The notes: generated from the letters alone by a model not told the origin. A stretch of DNA of 64,000 nt from Alteromonadaceae bacterium (GCA_013216005.1 JABSOJ010000011.1:1-64000); one strand, 5' to 3'; counted from the first letter of the stretch, positions 1-11,645 are shown. Made by a program: numbers and translations.

Positions 1-232
1 CGGGTGGAGTTTACCCTGCAACCAACTGTTACCAGTGGTCCGGTGCGCTCTTACCGCACCCTTTCAGCCTTACCTGTTCTATTTCGAAAAATAGCCATCG
101 GCGGTCTTCTCTCTGCTGCACTTGTCGTGGGCTTGCGCCCCCCAGGCGTTACCTGGCACCCTGCTCATTGGAGCCCGGACTTTCCTCCCCCCACTGAATA
201 AATTCAGCGAGCAGCGATTGTCTGGTCAACTC
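1..232 (-). ncRNA. rnpB: RNase P RNA (class A), 3' end truncated by window start
   Basis: Reverse complement reads GAGTTGACCAGACAATCGCTGC...GGGGGGAGGAAAGTCCGGGCTCC...GCCGATGGC...GGTAAGGCTGAAAGGGTGCGGTAAGAGCGCACCGG, the conserved bacterial RNase P core. Confidence 0.95.
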
Positions 233-347
233 GGCGCGCATTCTACAACAACACGGCAAACAAGCCAATAATAATCTTTAATCTGAAGGCTAATTTCAAG
301 AACTGCCAAAAAACTAAATACGATTATTCTGCATTAGCGATGCTAAT

Positions 348-1196
348 TTATTTCATCGTTAAGGCTATATCGTATAGGGTGTTTTTCTTAACACCGTAAA
401 TATTCGCTGCAATAGCACAGGCCTTTTTGGGTGGTAATTCTGCAACTAACAATTTTAATGTTTCGATTATTTTAGGAGATATTGCGTTGGGATCAACTTT
501 ATGACCTTCAATAATTAATACCATTTCACCTTTAAGTTGATTGGGATCTTGACTGAGCCACTGATGCAGATTTGTCGCGCTGTCAGAATGAATGGTCTCA
601 AAGGTTTTGGTTAACTCTCTGGCGATAACCACATACCGATCACCGCCAAGGACTTCAATAATATCAGCAATAGTATCTATCGCCCGACGTGGGGCATCAT
701 AAAAAACCATGGTTCTTGTTTCGTTGGCAAGCGCCGCTAAAGTAGTTTTTCGTGCGCCTGACTTTGATGGTAAAAAACCTTCAAACGTGAATCTATCTGT
801 TGGCAACCCCGCACATGATAAAGCAGCGATAGCTGCACAAGCGCCCGGAATTGGACTTACTGATAAACCAAGCTGACGGCAATGACGCACTAAATGAAAG
901 CCGGGGTCACTGATCAGTGGCGTGCCTGCATCCGAAACCAAAGCAACGCTTTTTCCTTCCTTTAATAAATCAGCAATTTGATCCTGACGTTGACGCTCAT
1001 TGTGATCATGCAACGATAACGTTTTATTTTTAATTGAAAATGCCGACAATAATCTTCCTGTGTGACGGGTATCTTCACACGCAATAACATCGACCTGAGT
1101 CAATATATCTATTGCTCTTTGGCTAATGTCACCTAAATTTCCTATCGGTGTTGCCACAATATATAACGTACTAGCATTTAGTTGAGAAGATGACAT
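348..1196 (-). CDS. rsmI: 16S rRNA (cytidine-2'-O)-methyltransferase RsmI
   Basis: Motifs LYIVATPIGNLGDIS, ACEDTRHTGRLL, SDAGTPLISDPG typical of RsmI/YraL. Confidence 0.95.
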   Translation of the reverse strand: MSSSQLNASTLYIVATPIGNLGDISQRAIDILTQVDVIACEDTRHTGRLLSAFSIKNKTLSLHDHNERQRQDQIADLLKEGKSVALVSDAGTPLISDPGFHLVRHCRQLGLSVSPIPGACAAIAALSCAGLPTDRFTFEGFLPSKSGARKTTLAALANETRTMVFYDAPRRAIDTIADIIEVLGGDRYVVIARELTKTFETIHSDSATNLHQWLSQDPNQLKGEMVLIIEGHKVDPNAISPKIIETLKLLVAELPPKKACAIAANIYGVKKNTLYDIALTMK

Positions 1197-1275
1197 TTTT
1201 TATTGGCTTTTGTTGAGTCTTAAGTAGATGAAGTTTATTATAAACTCAACTTAAAACGTACGGATTTTTTCACTG

Positions 1276-3306
1276 GTGAGCAAAACTAATTATTTATCTC
1301 CATTTACCCATATAATTTCAGTCATTTGTATTGCCTGTTTATTAGCTAGCTGTGCTGGTAATAAACAAAGTGCTACTTCGAAAACAACAACACAAAATGA
1401 CAATAGCTATTTATTGTCTCAAAAGGATTATATCTCGGCACAGCATTATCTAAACCAAGCTCAGACTGAAACGAACCCTGATCAAACTTTGGCATTATTA
1501 ATAAAATCGAGTGAGCAGTTGATAGTTGAAAAAGATTATACTCGCGCACTTTGGTTAGCAAACCAATTATCGGTACTCTTACCTCTCAAAAAAACAAAAA
1601 CGGGCATATCACAATTTTCTAACAGCAAAACTCAAAACCAAGCTCACAACCAATCTAACAATCAATCTCACATCCAATATCACAATCAAGCTTATAAATT
1701 AGCACTTGTAAAAGCAGCAAGTTTAATGGCTTTGAATGAAAATGAACTTGCTTATGAACAACTGCTATTGGCAGATAACTTTCATTCTATCGCTGCTAAC
1801 GCTCATCAAATGAGCTATTTTAAAATGCTTGGTTTACTACAACAATTCAGAAAATTAACGTTAGCTTCAATAGATGCAAAACTGCGAGCATTCTCCCTTC
1901 AGTCAACAACTCAACCTTACCAATTTAATGAATTAGACGATATAGACCAACTTTGGCAGCAGCTCAGTCAATTATCACAATGGCAACTCAATCAGCTTAA
2001 GTCACTAAATCCGCCCCACATTAAAGGTTGGTTTCAATTAGTTAATTACGCTCATAAATTTGGTAGTGATCAGCAAAAGTTTTCACGCTACCTCAATCAG
2101 TGGCACAGGAAATATCCTGACCATCCAGCTAAAAGCGTCGTGAATGACTTGTTAGATGAAAATTCTATCAGCAATAATTCCGTCCAGTTAAACCAACTGA
2201 ACAATTCAAATAATATTAATAACATTGCTGTAATTTTACCTTTGTCAGGTAAGCAAAAAGTCGCTGGAACTGTTGCTCAACAGGGGATCTTAGCGGCTTT
2301 TCAGAATGATACTAACAAAACTTTGCATTTTATTGACGCAAACAAGTTAGATATGACAACGTTAAAAGCGTCATTTGATCACTTAGCTATCGATTATGTA
2401 ATAGGACCTTTGCTTAAACCTCATGTGAAAGCTTACCTCGCACAAACTGAGTTAACACTTCCTACTTTATTGTTAAATTTACCCAATAAAACCTTAATTG
2501 AGCGATCATTGCAAAAAAGTTATGGCTTATTACCCCATCAAGTTGCTCTATCTATGCGCCGGGAAGATGAAGCTGTACAAGCGGCTACCACCTTAAGTCA
2601 AAAACAATATCAACAGCCATTAATATTAAGCCACCAAGATAATACCAGTAAACGCATCACTAAAGCCTTTACTCAGCAATGGCAACTTATTACGGGTAAA
2701 TTACCTGAGACTGTTTACGTGGCTAAGGGTGAAGAAACACAAGACAAGCTAAAAGAAAGTTTGGATGTTTTGCTAAGTGAGGAACGAATCGATGATTTAC
2801 AGTTAAGAGTCAAACAGACCTTAAAAACTGAAACTCGAAATCGACGTGATGTAGATATGATTTATTTAGTGGGTTCAGCTAAACAAACCCGATTATTAAA
2901 ACCTTACATCGATGTAAACATCAGCCCTTTTGCTGAACTTATTCCTATTTATGGTAGTTCTTTGAGCCATAGTTCAGCGGTTGATACAAGTGATAAACGA
3001 GATTTGACCGGATTGGTTTTTACTGAAATACCCTGGTCGTTAAGCAGCACACAACAAAATAAGCAACTTGCTCAAATTAGTCATCAATTATGGCCTAACC
3101 GCAGTGATAGTTTACAACGCTTTTTCGCCATGGGATTCGATAGTTATTCTATTTTAGATAAAATTTCTCAGATGAAAAACAAGTCTTATATTCGCCATTT
3201 TGGGCAAACTGGCGTTTTAAAGCTAAACTCAAATAATATCCTCACCCGTAGTTTATTATGGGGACGTTATCAAAAAGATAAGGTACACGAAATTGCTATG
3301 GAATAA
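1276..3306 (+). CDS. lpoA: Penicillin-binding protein activator LpoA (lipoprotein), GTG start
   Basis: Lipobox LLASC; LpoA-like C-terminal domain; between rsmI and yraN as in enterics/vibrios. Confidence 0.85.
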   Translation: MSKTNYLSPFTHIISVICIACLLASCAGNKQSATSKTTTQNDNSYLLSQKDYISAQHYLNQAQTETNPDQTLALLIKSSEQLIVEKDYTRALWLANQLSVLLPLKKTKTGISQFSNSKTQNQAHNQSNNQSHIQYHNQAYKLALVKAASLMALNENELAYEQLLLADNFHSIAANAHQMSYFKMLGLLQQFRKLTLASIDAKLRAFSLQSTTQPYQFNELDDIDQLWQQLSQLSQWQLNQLKSLNPPHIKGWFQLVNYAHKFGSDQQKFSRYLNQWHRKYPDHPAKSVVNDLLDENSISNNSVQLNQLNNSNNINNIAVILPLSGKQKVAGTVAQQGILAAFQNDTNKTLHFIDANKLDMTTLKASFDHLAIDYVIGPLLKPHVKAYLAQTELTLPTLLLNLPNKTLIERSLQKSYGLLPHQVALSMRREDEAVQAATTLSQKQYQQPLILSHQDNTSKRITKAFTQQWQLITGKLPETVYVAKGEETQDKLKESLDVLLSEERIDDLQLRVKQTLKTETRNRRDVDMIYLVGSAKQTRLLKPYIDVNISPFAELIPIYGSSLSHSSAVDTSDKRDLTGLVFTEIPWSLSSTQQNKQLAQISHQLWPNRSDSLQRFFAMGFDSYSILDKISQMKNKSYIRHFGQTGVLKLNSNNILTRSLLWGRYQKDKVHEIAME

Positions 3307-3682
3307 GGATCCATCTACTCAGGCTCCAACAACGAGAGAAATTGGTCAAAGCACGGAAGCAATTGCTGCTGACTATTTGCGTACTAATGGCTTAAAATTT
3401 AAAGCAAAAAACTTTCAAAGTCGTCAAGGCGAAATTGATTTAATTATGCTGGATGGCAATACTTGGGTTTTTATTGAAGTAAAATATCGTAAAAATACCA
3501 CTTATGGCGGAGCAATCGCCGCAATTTCAAACACGAAGATACAAAAAATTAGGCGATGCACTGAATTTTTTCTGCAAAAGCATGGTTTAAATGAATATAA
3601 TACCCAATGTCGATTTGATGTAATTACTTTAGAAGGTAATATAAACCATCCCCAAATTACTTGGCTGAAAAATGCCTTTTAA
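3293..3682 (+). CDS. yraN: UPF0102 family YraN endonuclease-like protein; likely TTG start, overlaps lpoA end
   Basis: GEIDLIMLDGNTWVFIEVKYRKN motif; synteny. Confidence 0.9.
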   Translation: MLWNKDPSTQAPTTREIGQSTEAIAADYLRTNGLKFKAKNFQSRQGEIDLIMLDGNTWVFIEVKYRKNTTYGGAIAAISNTKIQKIRRCTEFFLQKHGLNEYNTQCRFDVITLEGNINHPQITWLKNAF

Positions 3683-4288
<606 letters not shown>

Positions 4289-4888
4289 ATGAAATTACTT
4301 AAAGCGGCTGCGATTACGTCTATGTTAGCTGGTATTAGCTTGTTACAGGGGTGTATAGCAGCTGCCGTGGTTACTATTGTTGGCGGAGCCACTGTGGCAA
4401 ATGACCAACGTTCATTAGGTAATCAAATAGACGATCAAAAAATAGAAATTGTTGCACATAACGAATTAGCGAAAGAACAAAACCTTGTTGATAATACTAA
4501 CTTACAAGTAGTGAGTGTGAATGGCAGTGTGCTTATTGTTGGTCAGGCACCTAACACTTATTTACGTGACCATGCAATTAAAACCTTGAATAAGGTAAGT
4601 GGCATTGTGCAAATCCATAATCAAATTCGCATTGGAAATATTGTTTCAATTGCTACGCGAACCAATGATATATGGTTAACATCTAAAGTTAAAGCGGCTT
4701 TAATCGCTAAAGATGGTTTATTGAATAAGGGTGGATTGGATTCGTCAAATGTTAAAGTGATCACTGAAAATGGTGAAGTATTCTTAATGGGTTTAATGAC
4801 AAAAACTGATGCAAATATTGCCGTGGATATTGCCCGTAATGTTGGTGGCGTAAACCGCGTATTCAAAATATTTGAATATCAAGATTAA
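4289..4888 (+). CDS. dolP: BON-domain outer membrane lipoprotein DolP (YraP)
   Basis: Lipobox LLQGC, two BON-like repeats, synteny after diaA. Confidence 0.87.
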   Translation: MKLLKAAAITSMLAGISLLQGCIAAAVVTIVGGATVANDQRSLGNQIDDQKIEIVAHNELAKEQNLVDNTNLQVVSVNGSVLIVGQAPNTYLRDHAIKTLNKVSGIVQIHNQIRIGNIVSIATRTNDIWLTSKVKAALIAKDGLLNKGGLDSSNVKVITENGEVFLMGLMTKTDANIAVDIARNVGGVNRVFKIFEYQD

Positions 4889-5024
4889 ATACCAAGAATT
4901 ACTAAAAACCAAGAGACAACCTCGCCGTTCTTTCACATCGACTTACAAAGATGTATTAATGCAGCAAAGGCATGAATGCCTAAGAACTCCCATGTGATCA
5001 CGGCATACGTACATCCCTGTACAT

Positions 5025-5055
5025 AAAAAAAGCAAGTTCAATACTTGCTTTTTTT
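5025..5055. terminator. Bidirectional intrinsic terminator between dolP(+) and sspB(-)
   Basis: AAAAAAAGCAAGT-TCAAT-ACTTGCTTTTTTT perfect stem with flanking A/T tracts. Confidence 0.85.
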
Positions 5056-5077
5056 ATCATCAAAGAGTCAAAACAAT

Positions 5078-5545
5078 TTATTTAATAACTGTCAGACTGG
5101 GTCTACCTTTCGCTTTAGTTTTTGGCTTAGTACCAACCTCAGCTGAAGCTGGATTTTCATTTGAAACAACTGAAACACCAGCAAGGGTAACACCGGTTGC
5201 TTTAGTCTCAGTTTCTGACTCAGGATGTTCAATCACTAATGATGTTCCTGCCCCATTTTCTTTCGCATAAATAGCAGCAACAGCGCCGTAAGGAACAACA
5301 ATATGCTCAAGCTTCCCACCAAAACGGGCACTCAATTCTATATGCTCGGATTGTAAGGCGATGCTACCAACAGCTCCACCGGAAATATTTAAGACAATTT
5401 GACCATCATTTACATACGACATAGGCACTAAAACGCCATATACGTTTACATCAACAACAATGTATGGGGTTAGCTCATTATCAGAAATCCAATCATAAAA
5501 AGCCCTGACGATGTAGGGCTTATTAGAGGTCATATCACTGGCCAT
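5078..5545 (-). CDS. sspB: ClpXP protease specificity-enhancing factor SspB
   Basis: PYIVRAFYDWISDNELTPYIVVDV motif; adjacent to sspA. Confidence 0.93.
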   Translation of the reverse strand: MASDMTSNKPYIVRAFYDWISDNELTPYIVVDVNVYGVLVPMSYVNDGQIVLNISGGAVGSIALQSEHIELSARFGGKLEHIVVPYGAVAAIYAKENGAGTSLVIEHPESETETKATGVTLAGVSVVSNENPASAEVGTKPKTKAKGRPSLTVIK

Positions 5546-6186
5546 TAAACTGGACTACCAAAACGTAATTCACGTTCAGCTTCTGTTAGTGATGCTTGAA
5601 AAGATTCACGTTCAAACAATTTCAACATATAAGTTTTTAACTCTTTAGAACCTTGGCCTTCTAGCTCAATACCGAATACAGGTAAACGCCATAATAATGG
5701 TGCTAAATAACAGTCAACTAAACTAAATTCTTCACTCATAAAATAGGGTGCTTCATTTAATACAGGTGCAACACTTAATAAACTTTCTTTCAGTTCTTGA
5801 CGCGCTTTTTGAGCTGCATCTGCCGGACCACTTAAAATGGTCTTAGCCAAACTATACCAATCTTGCTCAATACGGTGCATCATCAAACGACTACGACCAC
5901 GAGATACAGGATAAACAGGCATCAAAGGCGGATGAGGAAAACGCTCATCTAAATATTCAATAATGATTTTTGCTTCATACAAAGCTAATTCACGATCAAT
6001 TAAGGTTGGCACTGTGCCATATGGATTCAAATCAAGTAAGTCTTCTGGCAAGTTAGCCAGATCAACCAAATGAATATCTACGCCAACACCTTTTTCTGCT
6101 AATACGATACGTGTTTGATGACTATACATATCATCTGCATGTGAGTATAAATTCATCACAGAGCGTTTATTTGCAGCTACGGCCAT
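5545..6186 (-). CDS. sspA: Stringent starvation protein A (GST fold)
   Basis: MNLYSHADDMYSHQTRIVLAEKGV motif; adjacent to sspB. Confidence 0.94.
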   Translation of the reverse strand: MAVAANKRSVMNLYSHADDMYSHQTRIVLAEKGVGVDIHLVDLANLPEDLLDLNPYGTVPTLIDRELALYEAKIIIEYLDERFPHPPLMPVYPVSRGRSRLMMHRIEQDWYSLAKTILSGPADAAQKARQELKESLLSVAPVLNEAPYFMSEEFSLVDCYLAPLLWRLPVFGIELEGQGSKELKTYMLKLFERESFQASLTEAERELRFGSPV

Positions 6187-6277
6187 TATGCCTCCAATTT
6201 TAACTTATAAAAATGAACAAAGGGTATTAATAACACCTGTATTAATACCCCTGAAAAATAATATCTACTTCGATTAC

Positions 6278-6979
6278 TTAGTGAATGTCTCGCCAATATT
6301 CTTTTTTAAGTAAATAAGAAAGGATAAAGAAGATAAATAGGAAACCAAGAACCCAGTACCCCATACTTTCACGTTCCAGCTTACTAGGCTCACCAACATA
6401 TTCTAAGAAGTTTGCTAAATCACGTGAAAATACGTCATATTCTTCTTCTGTCATTGAACCGCCAACAGCCGGTGTTAAATTACCATGTTCATCAATACCA
6501 CGCACACCTTGCAAACCTTGCAATACATGTGGCATACCTACGTCTGAAAATACTTTGTTGTTCACGCCAAATGGACGTTCACTATCAAGGTAAAAAGAAC
6601 GCAAATAGGTATAAATATAATCTGCACCTGGTTTCAACCGAGCTTCTAACGTTAAATCTGGTGGCGCAGTACCAAACCATTTAGCCGCATCTTTCGCAGG
6701 CATGGCGTTAGTAATATGATCGCCTGGTTTCTGACCATTCAACAAGTACTTTGCCATACCTTCTTCTTCACTGATACCTAAATCAGCAAAAGTACGGTTA
6801 TAACGTTGATACTGTAATTGGTGACAACCTAGACAATAACTGACATATGAATCAAAACCACGTTTAAGTGATTCTTTATCAGTTAAATCATTGCCCGCTT
6901 TATCTAAATGTACACCACCACCAGATGCTAAAGCAAGCATCGGCAAAAGAGCGAATATAACTAAAATAAATTTTTTCAT
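6278..6979 (-). CDS. petC: Ubiquinol-cytochrome c reductase cytochrome c1
   Basis: Haem motif CLGCHQLQYQRYNR; C-terminal TM anchor; follows cytochrome b gene. Confidence 0.93.
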   Translation of the reverse strand: MKKFILVIFALLPMLALASGGGVHLDKAGNDLTDKESLKRGFDSYVSYCLGCHQLQYQRYNRTFADLGISEEEGMAKYLLNGQKPGDHITNAMPAKDAAKWFGTAPPDLTLEARLKPGADYIYTYLRSFYLDSERPFGVNNKVFSDVGMPHVLQGLQGVRGIDEHGNLTPAVGGSMTEEEYDVFSRDLANFLEYVGEPSKLERESMGYWVLGFLFIFFILSYLLKKEYWRDIH

Positions 6980-8256
6980 TATCCTGAAATCCTCTCTGGA
7001 ACCGGCTTAGTTTTTTCATTCTTACTGTAGAACCACAGCGCTACAAAAAAGCCAAAATAACCGAAGGTTGCTACAGTACCAATTAAATTATAAACAGGCG
7101 TCGCAGGTAGCGTACCTAATACACCTAGTACGACAAAACAAATTGCAAACTGAATAAGGTTAACTAAATGTGCTGTACTACGATACTTCATTGATTTAAC
7201 TACACCGCGATCAAACCATGGCAATAAGAACAACACAATAATCGCAGAGAACATACAAATAGCACCTAATAATTTATCAGGTATAATACGTAAAATAGTA
7301 TAAAACGGTCCAAAATACCAGACTGGTGCGATATGCTCAGGAGTTTTCAAACCGTTAGCTGGTTCAAAGTTTGGCGCTTCCATAAAGTAACCGCCGCCTT
7401 CCGGAGCAAAGAACATCACCCAACAGAAAACAATCAAGAAGCCCGCTACACCCATAATATCTTTCACAGAATAATAAGGATGGAAAGGTATCGCATCAAC
7501 AATATCGTATTTATCAGTATATTGTTTATGGAACTTAAATTTACTTAATTCTTCAGGTTTAATGCTTCCTTTAGGTTTCTTGACATCAATACCTTCCGGA
7601 TTATTAGAGCCCACTTCGTGCAAGGCTAGAATATGCAAGAATACCAAAATAACTAAAACCAAAGGCAATGCAATAACATGCAAGGCGAAGAAACGGTTCA
7701 ACGTTGCGCCTGAAATAACGTAATCACCACGTATCCATAATGTCAGGTCATCACCAATAATCGGCACAGCACCAAAGAGCGAGATAATAACCTGAGCTCC
7801 CCAATACGACATATTACCCCAAGGTAATAAATAACCCATGAAGGCTTCAGCCATAAGCACCAAGAAGATCAACATACCGAAGATCCACAGTAATTCACGT
7901 GGTTTTTGATATGAACCATACATTAAGCCACGCATCATGTGCATATAAACTACGATAAAAAATGCAGAAGCACCCGTAGAATGCATATAACGCAATAACC
8001 AACCATAATCAACGTCACGCATGATGTATTCGATTGAAGCAAATGCCCCTTCACCAGAAGGCTCATAGTTCATGGTCAACCATATACCAGTAACGATTTG
8101 GTTAACTAAAACCAACATTGCCAGTGAACCGAAAAAATACCAGAAATTAAAGTTTTTTGGTGCTGGATATTGTGCTAAATGCTTATTCCAAGCATCTGTC
8201 ACAGGTAAGCGTTTATCAATCCAGCCCATGAAATCAGTAAATAATTTTACTAGCAT
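6979..8256 (-). CDS. petB: Cytochrome b of bc1 complex
   Basis: Multi-TM; FMGYLLPWGNMSYWGAQVI and HxxxLHEVGSNNPEG motifs. Confidence 0.96.
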   Translation of the reverse strand: MLVKLFTDFMGWIDKRLPVTDAWNKHLAQYPAPKNFNFWYFFGSLAMLVLVNQIVTGIWLTMNYEPSGEGAFASIEYIMRDVDYGWLLRYMHSTGASAFFIVVYMHMMRGLMYGSYQKPRELLWIFGMLIFLVLMAEAFMGYLLPWGNMSYWGAQVIISLFGAVPIIGDDLTLWIRGDYVISGATLNRFFALHVIALPLVLVILVFLHILALHEVGSNNPEGIDVKKPKGSIKPEELSKFKFHKQYTDKYDIVDAIPFHPYYSVKDIMGVAGFLIVFCWVMFFAPEGGGYFMEAPNFEPANGLKTPEHIAPVWYFGPFYTILRIIPDKLLGAICMFSAIIVLFLLPWFDRGVVKSMKYRSTAHLVNLIQFAICFVVLGVLGTLPATPVYNLIGTVATFGYFGFFVALWFYSKNEKTKPVPERISG

Positions 8257-8846
8257 TAGACTTCTCCTTGACCTACACCGATTAACAAGGTGTCTGCAGT
8301 TGGGAATGAATGCTCAGGAACCACTAAGTTTAACGGTGCTGGAACACTTTGAAATACACGACCAGCCATATCAAACATAGAACCGTGACATGGACAGTAG
8401 AAACCGTTGACTACACCTTCTACTTTCTCACCAAAATCGCCTTTGTGATAAGTAGGTGCACAACCTAAATGAGTACAAACACCTAAAGCAACCATAAATT
8501 CAGGTTTAATTGAACGATGAGCATTAGTTGCATAAACTGGTTGTTGTTCTTCAAGTGATTCAGGATCTTTTAATTGATCTGTATGCTTAGCCAAATCGGC
8601 TAACATTTTATCACTTCGACGTACCACATAAACAGGCTTACCTCGCCATGCAGCACGAATTAATTGACCCGGCTGTATTTTACCTACATTGACTTCTACT
8701 GGAGCACCCGCCGCTTTCGCGCGAGCACTAGGATTCCAGGAACCAATGAAAGGAACAGCCACACCGGCAACACCAACCCCGCCAACAACTGCTGTAGCAG
8801 CTGTTAGAAAGCGTCGACGACCGTTATTTACAGGCGCATTGCTCAT
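8256..8846 (-). CDS. petA: Ubiquinol-cytochrome c reductase Rieske iron-sulfur subunit
   Basis: CTHLGCAP...FYCPCHGSMFD Rieske motifs; Tat-like RRRFLT N-terminus. Confidence 0.96.
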   Translation of the reverse strand: MSNAPVNNGRRRFLTAATAVVGGVGVAGVAVPFIGSWNPSARAKAAGAPVEVNVGKIQPGQLIRAAWRGKPVYVVRRSDKMLADLAKHTDQLKDPESLEEQQPVYATNAHRSIKPEFMVALGVCTHLGCAPTYHKGDFGEKVEGVVNGFYCPCHGSMFDMAGRVFQSVPAPLNLVVPEHSFPTADTLLIGVGQGEV

Positions 8847-9120
8847 TCATAATCTCCAATTATTATTTTATTTCTACAAATTCGACTTTTAGGCTTAGAT
8901 TTCTTACTTTCATAAGCGAAATAGCTTTTCACACGATCAAACTAGTGACAAAAAAATTTTTACGATGATAAAGAAATAAGGTGTTTTTTACAAGGGAATT
9001 CGCTAGTTATCCGGGGGGAATTGTAAAATAGCGAGAAAATATAAGGAATGCTCGAAAATTTTCTACAAAGACTAATTTTAATGCTGGTTTCAGTGAAATA
9101 AACGACAAATTGGAGACATA

Positions 9121-9147
9121 AAAAAACCGACATAAAGTCGGTTTTTT
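9121..9147 (-). terminator. Intrinsic terminator downstream of rpsI
   Basis: AAAAAACCGAC-ATAAA-GTCGGTTTTTT hairpin just after the rpsI stop. Confidence 0.85.
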
Positions 9148-9165
9148 GAATCGATAAGTAAAATC

Positions 9166-9558
9166 TTAACGTTTTGAGAATTGTGGCTTCTTACGAGCTT
9201 TATGAAGACCAACTTTCTTACGTTCAACTTTACGAGCATCACGGGTAACGAATCCAGCTTGACGTAGACCACTACGGAAAGTTTCATCAAACTCCATTAA
9301 TGCACGAGTAATACCGTGACGAATAGCACCGGCTTGACCAGAAATACCACCACCAGTTACAGTGATGTTAAAGTCAAACTTTTCTGACATTTCAACTAAT
9401 TCTAATGGTTGACGAACAACCATACGAGCAGTTTCACGTCCGAAGTATTCAGTGATATCACGTTTATTAATTGTGATAGTACCTTTACCAGCCTTCATGA
9501 ACACACGAGCAGTTGAGCTCTTGCGACGACCAGTACCGTAATATTGATTATCAGCCAT
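9166..9558 (-). CDS. rpsI: 30S ribosomal protein S9
   Basis: [17 protein letters not shown]...KKPQFSKR. Confidence 0.98.
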   Translation of the reverse strand: MADNQYYGTGRRKSSTARVFMKAGKGTITINKRDITEYFGRETARMVVRQPLELVEMSEKFDFNITVTGGGISGQAGAIRHGITRALMEFDETFRSGLRQAGFVTRDARKVERKKVGLHKARKKPQFSKR

Positions 9559-9561
9559 TGC

Positions 9562-9990
9562 TTAAAGCTCCAAAGGTTGTGGTTGTTGTGCTGTGTGAGC
9601 ATGCTCAGGACCAGCAAATACTTTTAACTTACGGTACATTTCACGACCTAAAGGACCTTTAGGAAGCATGCCTTTTACAGCAAATTCAAGTACACGTTCC
9701 GGTGCTTTTTCAATTAGCTTTTCAAAGCTGATTTGCTTAAGACCACCAGGGAATTCAGTATGCGAGTAGTAAATTTTACCTTTCGCTTTGTTACCAGTTA
9801 CTTTAACTTTCTCAGCATTAATAACAACGATATAATCGCCAGTATCAACATGAGGAGTGTATTCTGGCTTATGCTTTCCGCGTAAACGGCTAGCGATTTC
9901 AGTAGCGATACGTCCTAAAGTTTTATCTTCAGCGTCCACTACAAACCATTCACGTACTACGCTTTCTGGTTTAGCTACAAAAGTTTTCAT
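9562..9990 (-). CDS. rplM: 50S ribosomal protein L13 (start corrected to MKTFVAKPE; the ORF track extends to 10053)
   Basis: [33 protein letters not shown] at 9988-9990. Confidence 0.97.
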   Translation of the reverse strand: MKTFVAKPESVVREWFVVDAEDKTLGRIATEIASRLRGKHKPEYTPHVDTGDYIVVINAEKVKVTGNKAKGKIYYSHTEFPGGLKQISFEKLIEKAPERVLEFAVKGMLPKGPLGREMYRKLKVFAGPEHAHTAQQPQPLEL

Positions 9991-10345
9991 TAAAAAACCC
10001 AAATTTAAAATTGTTACACTAATAACAATCCTACATAAAACATCTTCTAACAATACGTTATTAAAACAATATGTTATTAAAAGAAACCTGTAAAATTGTC
10101 GGTTAAATTAGACCACGCATTACCCCTTCGAGTATCGAGTCTATCGCTGCCACTTGCTCAATAAATAATCAGTAATAAACAAATAACGAGCTTTTGTAAC
10201 GCAGGGACCGCGCATTATACTGGAATCAAAATAAAAGATCACGCCTATTTTTTAATCTTTTCAAAATACCAATCGCCGATTGCTAACACATCAAACTAGA
10301 CAATAAAAATCAATAACTTAATCAAGGTATTAGCTAAAACATACA

Positions 10346-11461
10346 TTAAGGTAAATGCTCACTTGCTAAATATTCATGTGATTGCATTTCCTGTAATCGA
10401 CTTAAACAACGTTTAAATTCGAATTCTAATCTGCCACCACGGTATAAATTTTCCAGCGTTACCTCTGCAGACATGATTAATTTGACATTTCGCTCATAAA
10501 ACTCATCAACTAATGCAATAAATCGTCGGGTAGCATCATCATTTTCTGCGTGCATTTGCGTAACGTTTGCCATTAATACAGTATGATAAAACCGACTTAT
10601 CTCCATATAATCACTCTGACTACGTGCACTTTCGCATAATACTGAGAATTCAAAAATCACCACTCCATCTGCTTCTGCAATAGTAGGAACTTCTCTGTGG
10701 TTAATTTCTATCGTTTTTCCCTGTTGTTTTGACTCACCAGAAAGCTGAGTAAAGTACAAATGTAAATTATCATTTGCCTGCTGATCTAAAGGGTGATGAT
10801 ATATTTCAGCTTGTTCCAAAGTTCGCAAACGATAATCAACACCACTATCAACATTAATCACTTGTGTATATTCATTAATAAGTTTTATAGCGGGTAAGAA
10901 CCGCTCCCTTTGCAGACCATTTCGATACAGTTCATCGGGAATAATGTTTGATGTCGCGACCAAAGTGACATTATGTGAAAACAATTCCTCAAATAATGTG
11001 CCTAAAATCATCGCATCAGTAATGTCTGAAACAAAAAATTCATCAAAACAAATAATGCAGGTTTCATTGGCAAAACGTTTAGCAATTATTTTTAGAGGAT
11101 CGGATTGTCCCGTTAACGTTTTTAATTCGTCATGCACCCGATGCATAAACCGATGAAAATGTACACGCATTTTATTCTCAAACGGTAAGCATTCAAAAAA
11201 GGTATCCATAAGATAGGTTTTACCACGGCCTACACCTCCCCATAAATATAACCCTTTTATCGGTGCTGACTCCTGTTTCGCATAAACTTTTTTCCATCTG
11301 TTTAATACTTTTTTAAAACCAGAAACCGCCACTGGTTTTTTTTGCAGATCTTCGAACAAACGCTGTAAATTTTTTACTGCATTTTCCTGTGCTGCATCAA
11401 ATTGAAAATCATCTCGGGTTAAATCTCGGTTATACTTATCAATAGGTGAAAGTTTAATCAT
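10346..11461 (-). CDS. zapE: AFG1-like cell division ATPase ZapE
   Basis: GLYLWGGVGRGKTYLMD Walker A; CFDEFFVSDITDAMIL. Confidence 0.93.
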   Translation of the reverse strand: MIKLSPIDKYNRDLTRDDFQFDAAQENAVKNLQRLFEDLQKKPVAVSGFKKVLNRWKKVYAKQESAPIKGLYLWGGVGRGKTYLMDTFFECLPFENKMRVHFHRFMHRVHDELKTLTGQSDPLKIIAKRFANETCIICFDEFFVSDITDAMILGTLFEELFSHNVTLVATSNIIPDELYRNGLQRERFLPAIKLINEYTQVINVDSGVDYRLRTLEQAEIYHHPLDQQANDNLHLYFTQLSGESKQQGKTIEINHREVPTIAEADGVVIFEFSVLCESARSQSDYMEISRFYHTVLMANVTQMHAENDDATRRFIALVDEFYERNVKLIMSAEVTLENLYRGGRLEFEFKRCLSRLQEMQSHEYLASEHLP

Positions 11462-11645
11462 TTAATGGCCATTTTAACTATTGCGCTTGAAAAAATAAAA
11501 ATTGTAGACATATTCACTATATAGGGAATAAAAAGCGCGTTATCATTTATTGCTATTTTCTCTAATTTTTAACGTTAACACAACGAAAGAAAGCAACCAA
11601 AACTCAACGATAGTTCAACAACAGCAACAAAGAAGGTAACCCAGT

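Noticed and set aside
4-201. 65-aa ORF on plus strand
   Set aside because: Lies antisense within the RNase P RNA gene; no protein-like features.
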